Shown: positions 7,425 through 15,378 of the stretch, in pieces
How positions within the stretch are numbered: position 1 is the stretch's first letter
How the letters are laid out: each line of letters starts with the position of its first letter
NCBI GenBank assembly: GCA_030532405.1
Contig: JAUNLF010000009.1
Location: forward strand, 1 to 64,000
DNA length: 64,000 nucleotides
Direction: 5' to 3'
Source of the DNA: Actinomycetaceae bacterium
GTDB taxonomy: Bacteria > Actinomycetota > Actinomycetes > Actinomycetales > Actinomycetaceae
Notes under the pieces: model-generated
The model's input: the letters and a program-made list of their open reading frames with translations, nothing else
Databases searched by the model: none
What the model was told of the DNA's origin: nothing
Made by a program: the position numbers and the translations under genes

Positions 7425-10334
7425 ATGGCTGATGCAGCCAATCATCAGGACGGGGTCCAGCAGGGCGAACCCATTGAAGACGCGTCAAACCCTTCGGTGG
7501 TAGCGACTTCGAGCGCGCAGCGCTCGGCGCCCTCAAAACGGGTAAAAAATGCGCGGAATAAGACGGGGGCCTCGAAACGCTTCGGTCAGATTTTGAAGAA
7601 TCCGAAGATGCCGGGAATCTCCGCGTTCGTACTGCCCGTATTGATCCTGTTCTTGGCGTTCCAATCCGTGGAGGTCTTCCCGCTCGGGGATCGCCACATC
7701 CTGACCATCGACTTGTACCACCAGTACGCGCCGTTCCTCGCGGAATACAGGCGCACAATAGTTTCCCTGGGGTCGATGCTGTTTTCTTGGAACGCGGGCC
7801 TCGGCATCGACTTTTACTCACTGTTCGCGTACTACCTGAGCTCGCCGCTGAACCTGCTCATAGTCTTGTTCCCGCCCTCGCAACTATCAAACTTTGTCCT
7901 CTTCCTCGTAGTCCTAAAAACGGGTCTCGCGGGTTTCACTTCCTACATTTATCTGCGTCGAGGACGCGCCCACACGCCGTGGATAGCCGTCCTGTTCGCA
8001 ATGGGCTACGCGCTGTCCTCGTTCACCCTGGCGTACTTTTGGAACATCATGTGGCTGGACGTCGTCATCATGCTGCCCGTCCTCGCATACACGGCACTGC
8101 TACTGGTGCGTGACGAACGCATCGCCCCCTACGTGATCGCGCTCGCGGCCACCCTGTACGTCAACTACTACGTCGCGTTCTTCGCCGCCCTGTTTATCGC
8201 CCTGTACTTCCTCGTCCTACTCGTAGAGCACGTTCCCTTCAACAAGTGGAAAGACGGCCTTGCGAAGATGGTCCTGTTCGCCGGCGCATCCGTGCTGGGT
8301 GCCGCCATCAGCGCCGCCCTCATCTACCCGGTGTACTTAAAACTGCAGAGCACATCCGCCTCCGACGACGCGTGGCCCGCAGAACTGAAGTTCAGCTTCT
8401 CGCCCCTGGACCTCACCGCCCGCATGATGTACACGGCAGAACCCGCCGTCCGCGACGGCCTGCCAAACCTGTACGCGGGCGTCCTCGTCCTCCTATTCAT
8501 CCCCATCTACTTCCTGTCTAGAAAAATATCTTTGAGGGCGAAACTCGCGCACGCCGCCCTGCTCGCGGTGCTCGCGCTGAGCTTCAGCGTTAACTCCCTG
8601 AACTTCTTCTGGCACGGAATGCACTACCCGAACCAGTTGAACCACCGGTTCGCGTTCGTTGCCGTGTTCGTGCTGGTCGTCATGGCGGCGGACGCCTTCC
8701 GCGCGTATCGCGGCGAGACCGGAAGTCTTGTAATCAAGGCCGCGCTAGGGGTCGGCCTGCTCGCCCTCGTTTTGAACCGCGTCGATAGGGAACTGGTCAG
8801 CGGGCGCACAATGTTCCTGACCATCGTAATGCTCGCCATCTACGCGGGTATTGTCGCGTACTATTCGCGTAGCAAAGTTCGCGTAAGCGTCATGGATATA
8901 CAGCTGATTTCAGTGTCGGAGGGCGAGGCCGGTGAGGTTTCCATCGCTAAACCTAAGCGCAAACGGAATGTCCTGAGCCGCATGAAAGCGGAACAGGCGC
9001 TGGCATTAACTTTGCTGGTTGTCGTGTCGGTGGAGCTATTCGCATCGAGCTCTTTGGGCCTGCGAGACGTGCGCGACGGGCAGGTCTTCGGCAAGATCGA
9101 CGGCTACGCGGCCGGCGACTTCCCCGACCAGATGCGCGAAGCCGCAAGCCAGATGAAGGCCGACAACCCCGATTCGAATCCGCGCGCGGAACTTGCGGAC
9201 AACGTGACTTACAACGACGGTTTCCTGTACGGGTACAACGGCGTCAACTTGTTCAGTTCCACGTTCACGCAAGAGCCGCTCCAACTGCTGCAAAACGTGG
9301 GCTTTTCATCGAACGGGTTGAACTCGTTTACGTACAACGGCACCAAACCTTTGGACAGCTTCTTTGGCGTTAAATACGTGTTCATGCGCGACAAGCGTTG
9401 GGAACAGCCCCGCGACTACAGCACTTACTACGACAAGTCGTCGCTGCTCGTTTACGAAAACCCTGACGTTTTGCCGCAGGCGTTCTTTGTAAACCAGTCC
9501 GCGGGCAAGTGGGTAAGCGAAGAGATCGGTTATTTGGATAACCAGTCCAAGATGTACGAGGTCGCCTTTGGCGTCGGTAACCTGTTTGCGGACGTAACCC
9601 CCGAGTTCTCCTCGGAGTCCGCAACCGTGGACGTCCGCGGCGAAAACGAGTTCGGCCGCGAAGTTAACGTGACGGGCGGATCTGACGAGGGTGCAGTGTT
9701 TGACGTCAGCGTGACAGCTGCGCAAGAAGGCCAGCACTACCTTGCCTTCAAGCAGGGCGCCAGCGAGATCGAGAACGTATCCGTCGTCAGCCGGACCGCG
9801 CCCGACCAAACGTACACGGCAACCACGCGTAAAACCGGTGTGGTAGACCTCGGCTACCTGCAGGTCGGCGAAGAAGCCCGCGCACAAATCAAAACCAAGC
9901 AGGGCAAGGGCGGCACAGTACACGTGCAGGCAGGAAGGCTAAACGACGCCCAGTTCGACAGCGCCATTGCGGCAGCAAAACAAACACCCGTCCAGATTCA
10001 AGATCGAGGCCGACGCAGCCTCTCGATGAACGTGAACGCACCCGCGGACGGCTACGTCCTCGTAAGCACAATTTGGGATCCGGGCTGGAACGCAACCGTA
10101 AACGGGACGGACGTAGAGGTTGAAAAGTTCAGTGACTCATTAATGTTGGTTCCCGTGCAGGCCGGACAGAACGCGATCTCGATGAAGTTTAGGCCGCAAG
10201 GCTTCATTGCCGGTATGGTCGTCAGCGTTGTAGCTGTCGGGCTGCTGGCCGCACTGATTGTTTTTGAACGACGAACAACTCCGAAGCGGGGAGGCGCAAA
10301 TGGAAATTTGGGACATAGTCGCTCCGGTCTATAA
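7425..10334 (+). CDS. YfhO family polytopic membrane protein
   Basis: A 969-residue integral membrane protein of the YfhO family (GT-C-like fold), proposed in Firmicutes to glycosylate lipoteichoic acid or other surface polymers; the substrate here is unknown. After a basic, Ala/Ser-rich cytoplasmic tail of about 75 residues there are roughly a dozen hydrophobic segments up to about residue 390, further ones near 405-485 and 530-550, a large extracytoplasmic domain (about 550-930), and a last membrane helix near 930-950. The family-typical GDRHILTIDLYHQYAPFLAEYR motif follows the first helix, and the late KYVFMRD segment is also typical. The ATG at 7425 has a GAGGAG ribosome site; an in-frame ATG at 7359 has none. 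The downstream methyltransferase start lies inside its 3' end. Confidence 0.8.
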   Translation: MADAANHQDGVQQGEPIEDASNPSVVATSSAQRSAPSKRVKNARNKTGASKRFGQILKNPKMPGISAFVLPVLILFLAFQSVEVFPLGDRHILTIDLYHQYAPFLAEYRRTIVSLGSMLFSWNAGLGIDFYSLFAYYLSSPLNLLIVLFPPSQLSNFVLFLVVLKTGLAGFTSYIYLRRGRAHTPWIAVLFAMGYALSSFTLAYFWNIMWLDVVIMLPVLAYTALLLVRDERIAPYVIALAATLYVNYYVAFFAALFIALYFLVLLVEHVPFNKWKDGLAKMVLFAGASVLGAAISAALIYPVYLKLQSTSASDDAWPAELKFSFSPLDLTARMMYTAEPAVRDGLPNLYAGVLVLLFIPIYFLSRKISLRAKLAHAALLAVLALSFSVNSLNFFWHGMHYPNQLNHRFAFVAVFVLVVMAADAFRAYRGETGSLVIKAALGVGLLALVLNRVDRELVSGRTMFLTIVMLAIYAGIVAYYSRSKVRVSVMDIQLISVSEGEAGEVSIAKPKRKRNVLSRMKAEQALALTLLVVVSVELFASSSLGLRDVRDGQVFGKIDGYAAGDFPDQMREAASQMKADNPDSNPRAELADNVTYNDGFLYGYNGVNLFSSTFTQEPLQLLQNVGFSSNGLNSFTYNGTKPLDSFFGVKYVFMRDKRWEQPRDYSTYYDKSSLLVYENPDVLPQAFFVNQSAGKWVSEEIGYLDNQSKMYEVAFGVGNLFADVTPEFSSESATVDVRGENEFGREVNVTGGSDEGAVFDVSVTAAQEGQHYLAFKQGASEIENVSVVSRTAPDQTYTATTRKTGVVDLGYLQVGEEARAQIKTKQGKGGTVHVQAGRLNDAQFDSAIAAAKQTPVQIQDRGRRSLSMNVNAPADGYVLVSTIWDPGWNATVNGTDVEVEKFSDSLMLVPVQAGQNAISMKFRPQGFIAGMVVSVVAVGLLAALIVFERRTTPKRGGANGNLGHSRSGL

Positions 10335-10926
10335 AACGTTTGTATCCAGCGACAAACAGGGGTACGCGCACGTACAAACCTTCATCCGCACGTTCGTGTC
10401 CCCCTCAATGCGGGTACTGGAACTAGGATGCGGGCCCGGCAACATGACCGAACGGATTGCATCCGCGTGCGGAACCGTAGTCGCAACCGACGCATCCGAA
10501 CGAATGATCCGGCAAGCGCAAAAAAGCGTCCAGATCGACAACGTTTCATTCGAAGTCGCCAACGCCCACAACCTGCCTTACCCGGACGGCTCATTCGACG
10601 CGGTAGTCGCATCCAACATGTTCCACGTGGTGGAAGACCCCGAACAGATCCTCACCGAAGCCGCCCGCGTGCTACGACCCGGCGGGTCCATCATTGCGAC
10701 CTCGTTCATCACGGGCACAAAACGCGCGCAAATCATGAAACAAGGCCTAAAAGTCGTAAACGGAAAAGACCACGAATTCTGGGACCTAACCGGCTTTGTA
10801 AACCTGTTTCGCGACAACGGCTGGACCGTTCACGCGGGGCGCCGCTTCAGCTCAATCTTCCCAATCGCCGGCGTAGTAGCCACCAAAACCAGCGTCAACG
10901 CGCAAAGACCGAGCGCGATACAGTAG
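10300..10926 (+). CDS. Class I SAM-dependent methyltransferase
   Basis: A 208-residue UbiE/Methyltransf_11-type enzyme. SAM-binding motif I VLELGCGPGNMTE is near residue 40, followed by the acidic post-I VVATDAS, the VANAHNLPYPDGSFDAVVAS motif II/III region and VLRPGGSIIATSF. The substrate cannot be told; quinone, lipid or small-molecule methylation are all possible. The ATG at 10300 lies 35 bases inside the end of the yfhO-like gene and has a GGGGAGG ribosome site, so the two are probably cotranscribed. It ends 4 bases before tatD. Confidence 0.8.
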   Translation: MEIWDIVAPVYKTFVSSDKQGYAHVQTFIRTFVSPSMRVLELGCGPGNMTERIASACGTVVATDASERMIRQAQKSVQIDNVSFEVANAHNLPYPDGSFDAVVASNMFHVVEDPEQILTEAARVLRPGGSIIATSFITGTKRAQIMKQGLKVVNGKDHEFWDLTGFVNLFRDNGWTVHAGRRFSSIFPIAGVVATKTSVNAQRPSAIQ

Positions 10927-10930
10927 AACC

Positions 10931-11866
10931 GTGAGTAAACGACCCCGCCCCTGGCCCGAAACCCCGGCACCGCTTCCCACCCCCGTTACGGACAACCACA
11001 CGCACCTGCCCGTAGGAGACTGGGAAATCCCGCGCGCCGAGGGCGTCAAACTATCCCTAACCGAACAGCTCCACCGCGCCCGCGAAGCCGGCGTGCACCG
11101 CATCATCACCGTTGGTTGCGCGCTGCCAGACCTGGATCCAACCCTCGAGATCGCACGCGAATACGCCGAAGCCACACCCCAAACACCCGCCGTACGCGCC
11201 GCCCTGGCGCTGCACCCCAACGAGGCACCCCTGCACGCCGGAGTTCTGGACAAAGGCCCAGACGGCCTCGAAACCTTCCAAAAAGAACACCACATTCCGC
11301 TAGACGAGGCGCTCGCGGAAGTCGACAAACGCCTGGACGACCCGACCATCGTCGCGGTAGGGGAGACGGGCATCGACCTTTTCCGCACAGCAGAATCCGG
11401 CCTGAAAGCCGCGAAAGAATCGTTTGCCGCGCACCTGCAAATGGGGTTCGCCCGCGACCTGCCGGTGCAGATCCACGACCGTGACGCCCACCAAGAATGC
11501 GTGGACGTCCTCTACGACGTTGGCGCGGACAAACGCGATACGCCAATCGTGTTCCACTGCTTCTCCGGAGGCGTCGAACTGGCTGAACACTGCGCCAAAA
11601 ACGGTTGGTACGCCAGCTTCGGAGGATCACTAACCTTCAAAGCCAACGACGAACTACGCGAAGCGTTCCGCGTCCTCCCGCCCGAACTAATCGTCATTGA
11701 AACCGACGCGCCGTACCTAACACCCGTGCCGCACCGCGGACAACCAAACGCGTCTTACGTAATGCCCCTAACCGTGCGTTTCATGGCCGACCTGTGGGAA
11801 GTATCCGAGGACGAGGCCTGCGAACGCCTAGAAAACAACACGCGCACCGTCTACGGCGACTGGTAA
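10931..11866 (+). CDS. tatD: TatD family metal-dependent hydrolase (DNase)
   Basis: A 311-residue TIM-barrel metal hydrolase. The metal-binding motifs are in order: DNHTHL near residue 20, VGETGID near 145, QIHDRDAH near 180, VFHCFSGG near 205 and VIETDAPYLTP near 255. TatD enzymes are 3'-5' exonucleases and DNases implicated in repair of damaged DNA ends. The GTG start at 10931 is 4 bases after the methyltransferase stop. Placement just upstream of rpfB, rsmA and ispE is the usual actinobacterial order. Full length, nothing missing. Confidence 0.92.
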   Translation: MSKRPRPWPETPAPLPTPVTDNHTHLPVGDWEIPRAEGVKLSLTEQLHRAREAGVHRIITVGCALPDLDPTLEIAREYAEATPQTPAVRAALALHPNEAPLHAGVLDKGPDGLETFQKEHHIPLDEALAEVDKRLDDPTIVAVGETGIDLFRTAESGLKAAKESFAAHLQMGFARDLPVQIHDRDAHQECVDVLYDVGADKRDTPIVFHCFSGGVELAEHCAKNGWYASFGGSLTFKANDELREAFRVLPPELIVIETDAPYLTPVPHRGQPNASYVMPLTVRFMADLWEVSEDEACERLENNTRTVYGDW

Positions 11867-12002
11867 ACACCCCCGGCAAAGCGCAAGTACAAACACGGGT
11901 AAGCCACCGGAATGAGGCTGTAACGAAACGGCATTATCCTCCGAAACTGGTGACGTGCAATACATCCAGCGTGTGAGGTTCATTAATTTGCTTTCCACTT
12001 TT

Positions 12003-12019
12003 GTAACGATCCGGTTACG
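12003..12019 (+). promoter_or_regulatory. Direct repeat GTAACG/GTTACG upstream of rpfB
   Basis: GTAACG (12003-12008) and GTTACG (12014-12019) are spaced one helical turn apart, about 40 bases upstream of the rpfB start, next to a possible -10 box TAGTGT at 12021. The tandem half-site layout resembles sites of MtrA-type response regulators, which control rpf genes in some actinobacteria (from memory of the literature). The assignment is inference. Confidence 0.3.
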
Positions 12020-12058
12020 GTAGTGTGAGTCTAAGAAATCTATCCCAGAGGAAAAGCC

Positions 12059-13243
12059 TTGAAGCAAGACAACAACCTTTCGCGTAGGTGGGCAACCAAC
12101 GCTTCACGCAAGACAATCTCTGCTGTAGCAGGAGCGTCTGCGCTGCTCTTGGTCGCCGGTGCGGGAGTATCCGTGGCCACGTCGCACACGGAAGTACTTG
12201 TAAACGCCAATGGCGTAACCAAGCCCGTTTCCGTTTGGGGTGGCACCGTGGGTGGCGCCCTTGAACAGGCGGGTGTCGAAGTCGGCGAACACGACCTCGT
12301 AACCCCCGCACAAAACGCGCCCGTCCAAGACGGCCAGACGATTACCGTTACGTCGGCCAAGTCTTACACGGTAAAGAACGGCGGCGACAACCAGGAGATC
12401 TGGTCGACCGCAGGATCACTGCAGGAAGTCATGGACATCCTGTCGGACTCCGGCCGTGACATTGTTGTAGCTGCGAACCGCTCGGCAGCGCGTACGGCAC
12501 TACCCGCAGTCTTGGCTGACGCCGGCAACGTGACCGTATCGGTCGACGGCAAAGAAAAATCCGTCTCGGTACCCGCGGACGCCAACGTGAATCAGATTCT
12601 GGAGGCCGCCCAGGTAACCGCTTCGCCGATCGACCAGGTATACCTTGAGTCCGGCGAACAAGGCCCGGTCGTGAACGTCATCCGCCAGACGCGCGGAACC
12701 GTGACCGAAGAAAAGGAACTCGACTTCGAGACCATCGAACGCGAAACCGACGAGCTCTACGAAGGCGAGTCCCGCGTGGTCCAAGAAGGCAAGAAGGGCC
12801 TAGAAAAGACCGTTAAATACGAACAAAAGCGCGGCGAGGACGTACTTGTTTCAACCGTAATCAAGGAAGAGCGCACCGAGCCTGTCGATCACATCATCGA
12901 GCGCGGCACGAAGGAACGCCCGACCGAGGCTCCTGTCGAAACTAGCTCCGCAGACTCGGCCCCGCAGCCGGCACCCCAGCCCGGCGCTGGCACCGGATCC
13001 GCTCCGGCAGGCGTGTGGGCGGCCCTGGCTCAGTGTGAGTCCGGCGGTAACCCCGCGACCAACACGGGTAACGGCTACTACGGCCTCTACCAGTTCTCGC
13101 TGGGCACCTGGCAGTCGGTAGGCGGCACCGGACTTCCGTCCGATGCCTCCGCGGCCGAGCAGACCATGCGTGCACAGATCCTGCAACAGCGTGCAGGTTG
13201 GGGCCAGTGGCCCGCGTGTGCAGCATCGCTCGGCCTGCTGTAA
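12059..13243 (+). CDS. rpfB: Resuscitation-promoting factor RpfB (secreted muralytic enzyme)
   Basis: A 394-residue cell-wall enzyme that cleaves peptidoglycan glycan strands and stimulates growth of dormant actinobacteria. Layout: N-terminal signal or anchor helix (about residues 20-45, SAVAGASALLLVAGAGVSVA), repeated DUF348 domains (VSVWGGTVGGALEQAGV and later copies) up to about 205, a G5 domain (about 210-290), a Pro/Ala/Gly linker, and a C-terminal transglycosylase-like Rpf domain (about 318-394). The catalytic Glu is in LAQCESGGNP, and the two cysteines (CESGG, WPACAA) probably form the conserved disulfide. Translation starts at TTG 12059, 6 bases after AGAGGAAA. A strong terminator follows. 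Confidence 0.95.
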   Translation: MKQDNNLSRRWATNASRKTISAVAGASALLLVAGAGVSVATSHTEVLVNANGVTKPVSVWGGTVGGALEQAGVEVGEHDLVTPAQNAPVQDGQTITVTSAKSYTVKNGGDNQEIWSTAGSLQEVMDILSDSGRDIVVAANRSAARTALPAVLADAGNVTVSVDGKEKSVSVPADANVNQILEAAQVTASPIDQVYLESGEQGPVVNVIRQTRGTVTEEKELDFETIERETDELYEGESRVVQEGKKGLEKTVKYEQKRGEDVLVSTVIKEERTEPVDHIIERGTKERPTEAPVETSSADSAPQPAPQPGAGTGSAPAGVWAALAQCESGGNPATNTGNGYYGLYQFSLGTWQSVGGTGLPSDASAAEQTMRAQILQQRAGWGQWPACAASLGLL

Positions 13244-13267
13244 TCCAGCGACCTAAACATTACGCTT

Positions 13268-13304
13268 AAAAAAGTGGCGGCTACTTCGGTGGCCGCCACT
13301 TTTG
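13268..13304 (+). terminator. Terminator after rpfB
   Basis: A perfect 12-bp stem (AAAAGTGGCGGC / GCCGCCACTTTT) with a 10-base loop containing a TTCG-like segment, ending in TTTT. It separates rpfB from rsmA. Confidence 0.9.
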
Positions 13305-13405
13305 TATGCGCCGCCAGGCGGTGGGTGGGCGTTTGCGTGCTGGTGTCTGTGCGCGGTTTCCCCGCCAGGTTGGGGCGGCCGCGGGCCGGTCGGTAAGATA
13401 GCGGC

Positions 13406-14416
13406 ATGAACGAAGTGAACCTTTTGACGCCGACGAATGTGCGCGAGATCTGCTCGGCGCTACACATTCAGCCAACCAAAACGCTGGGCCAAAACTTCGT
13501 TCACGACGCGGGCACAGTGCGCAAAATAGTTTCCGCCGCAAACGTGAGCGAGGGCGAGCACGTCCTCGAAATCGGTCCCGGACTTGGATCACTGACGCTT
13601 GGATTACTAGAGGGCGGTGCTCGCGTGACCGCCATCGAGATCGACCCGGTACTCGCGACCGCTCTGCCGGCAACCGTGCAGGGGCACGCGCCGGGCGCTC
13701 CGCTTCGCGTACTGCATTCTGACGCGTTAAAAGTAAGGTCCATTGAGCGACTAAACGAGGCGAAGTTTGCCGACGGGTCAACAGAGCAGTGGGAGGCACC
13801 CACGCGCCTGGTCGCAAACTTGCCCTACAACATTGCGGTGCCGCTGGTTCTTGGAGTGTTGGAGTATTTTCCGACCATCACGCAACTGCTGGTAATGGTG
13901 CAAACCGAGGTTGCGCAACGGCTCAGCGCACAACCGGGATCCAAGATTTACGGTGTTCCATCGGTTAAGGTCGCCTGGTACGGGCACGCCGAGCTTGCCG
14001 GGTCGATCTCGCGCAATGTGTTTTGGCCCGTGCCGAATGTGGACTCATCGCTGGTTCGCATCACCCGCTACGACGCGGACGAGCCCGGCGGCGGAGCGCA
14101 AGCACCGGACACCGCGGGTGTGGATCGCGACCTACTATTTGAGATTGTGGACGTCGCGTTTGCACAGCGACGCAAAACCTTGCGATCAGCCCTAAAGAAG
14201 TGGGCCGGCGGAGCCGAACAGGCCGAAACCCTGCTAGCCCAAGCCGACATCGACCCGCAAAAACGCGGAGAGACCCTGGGCATAGACCAGTTCTTGGCAC
14301 TTGCCCGCGCCGCCCAGTCTCGCGCGACCGCATCCGGCGCCGCCCACTCTCGAGCTAGCGAATCCGGTGCCGCCGAATCTGGTGCCGCCGCGGGCGTTGA
14401 AGGGGACGCGCAGTGA
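13406..14416 (+). CDS. rsmA: 16S rRNA (adenine1518/1519-N6)-dimethyltransferase RsmA (KsgA)
   Basis: A 336-residue KsgA/RsmA enzyme that dimethylates two adjacent adenines in the 3' hairpin of 16S rRNA during 30S maturation. Motifs: TLGQNFVHD near residue 28, the SAM loop VLEIGPGLGSLT near 55, IEIDPVLA near 80, and the catalytic NLPYNIAVP near 138. Unusually, the last 35 or so residues form a low-complexity Ala/Ser/Gly/Glu tail with repeated S-R-A and ESGAA units, absent from typical KsgA. The gene overlaps ispE by 4 bases (GTGA), a coupling common in actinobacteria. Confidence 0.95.
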   Translation: MNEVNLLTPTNVREICSALHIQPTKTLGQNFVHDAGTVRKIVSAANVSEGEHVLEIGPGLGSLTLGLLEGGARVTAIEIDPVLATALPATVQGHAPGAPLRVLHSDALKVRSIERLNEAKFADGSTEQWEAPTRLVANLPYNIAVPLVLGVLEYFPTITQLLVMVQTEVAQRLSAQPGSKIYGVPSVKVAWYGHAELAGSISRNVFWPVPNVDSSLVRITRYDADEPGGGAQAPDTAGVDRDLLFEIVDVAFAQRRKTLRSALKKWAGGAEQAETLLAQADIDPQKRGETLGIDQFLALARAAQSRATASGAAHSRASESGAAESGAAAGVEGDAQ

Positions 14417-15378
14417 CTGTGATTGCATCCGCGCCCGGCAAAGTGAACCTGGTGCTACTGGTCGCGAAGCCCGACGAGCGCGTGTACCACCCGCTGTACT
14501 CGATCTTTGAAACCCTGAACATTCGCGAAACCGCAAGCGTACAGGTGCGCCCTCCGGCCCAGGCGGACGTGCTGATTGACGGCTACCCGATAGTGGTTAC
14601 CACGACCGCACCCGGCGCTGAACTGCCCGAACTGGCGGACCTCGACCCGAAGCGGCACTTAGCGTGGAGGGCAGCCGCCGCCCTGTGGGACGTATCGCAG
14701 CGCCGCCGAAACCTGCCGATTCCGCCCGGGCACGTCCTCGATATTGAAATCACGAAACGCATCCCCGTAGCGGGAGGCATGGCGGGAGGATCCGCCGACG
14801 CCGCCGCGACGCTCGTGGCGGTCAATGAGGTGCTGGGGCTCGACCTCGACGATGAATACCTGCATGAAATTGGCCGGCAGCTGGGTGCGGATGTACCCGC
14901 GTGTTTGCAGGGCGGGATTAGTTTGGGGCTCGGGTACGGCGATCACATGACGCGCCTGGATGATGCGGACACGCCGCAGCACCACTGGGTGATGGTGACG
15001 ATGGATCAGGGGCTGTCCACGCCGGGTGTTTTTAAGGAATTCGATGCACGAGGACGAGGCCGCGACACTTTGCCGACCGCGCTAAAACGCGAGCATCTGG
15101 CCGCCCTGGGCACGGCTGATCAGGTGGGGCAGATTTTGGAAAACGACCTGCAGGAAACGGCGCGCGAACTGCACCCCACTTTGAACCGGGCGTGGGAGGC
15201 CATTGAGGCGACTGACGCGGTGGCTTCGATCCTGTCGGGCTCGGGGCCGACTATCGCGGTGCTGGCGCGCGATGGTGAACACGCGCGGCGCCTCGCAAAG
15301 CATTTGAAGACGCAGCCGGGGATTGCGGGCACCGTCGTGACTTCAGGGCCCGCCCGGCCGGCTGGGATTGAGAACTAA
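14413..15378 (+). CDS. ispE: 4-diphosphocytidyl-2-C-methyl-D-erythritol kinase IspE
   Basis: A 321-residue GHMP-family kinase that phosphorylates CDP-methylerythritol in the non-mevalonate isoprenoid pathway. N-terminal SAPGKVNLVL carries the substrate-binding residues. The ATP-binding motif PVAGGMAGGSADAAATL is near residue 118, LGADVPACLQGG near 160, and the C-terminal GHMP motif ILSGSGPTIAVL near 280. The GTG start overlaps the rsmA stop by 4 bases, and the stop overlaps the next gene's ATG (TAATG). Confidence 0.95.
   Translation: MTVIASAPGKVNLVLLVAKPDERVYHPLYSIFETLNIRETASVQVRPPAQADVLIDGYPIVVTTTAPGAELPELADLDPKRHLAWRAAAALWDVSQRRRNLPIPPGHVLDIEITKRIPVAGGMAGGSADAAATLVAVNEVLGLDLDDEYLHEIGRQLGADVPACLQGGISLGLGYGDHMTRLDDADTPQHHWVMVTMDQGLSTPGVFKEFDARGRGRDTLPTALKREHLAALGTADQVGQILENDLQETARELHPTLNRAWEAIEATDAVASILSGSGPTIAVLARDGEHARRLAKHLKTQPGIAGTVVTSGPARPAGIEN

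Noticed and set aside
7303..7821. Minus-strand open frame of 172 codons across the BREX/yfhO spacer
   Set aside because: Mostly antisense to yfhO and very rich in Arg/Pro/Ser; no ribosome site or family resemblance.
9306..9923. Minus-strand open frame of 205 codons inside yfhO
   Set aside because: Antisense shadow without motifs; the plus frame encodes the continuous YfhO extracytoplasmic domain.
11867..12058. ydaO-type c-di-AMP riboswitch upstream of rpfB
   Set aside because: Riboswitches of this kind precede some actinobacterial rpf genes. Here the candidate promoter is within about 40 bases of the start, leaving no room, and none of the conserved helices were recognised.
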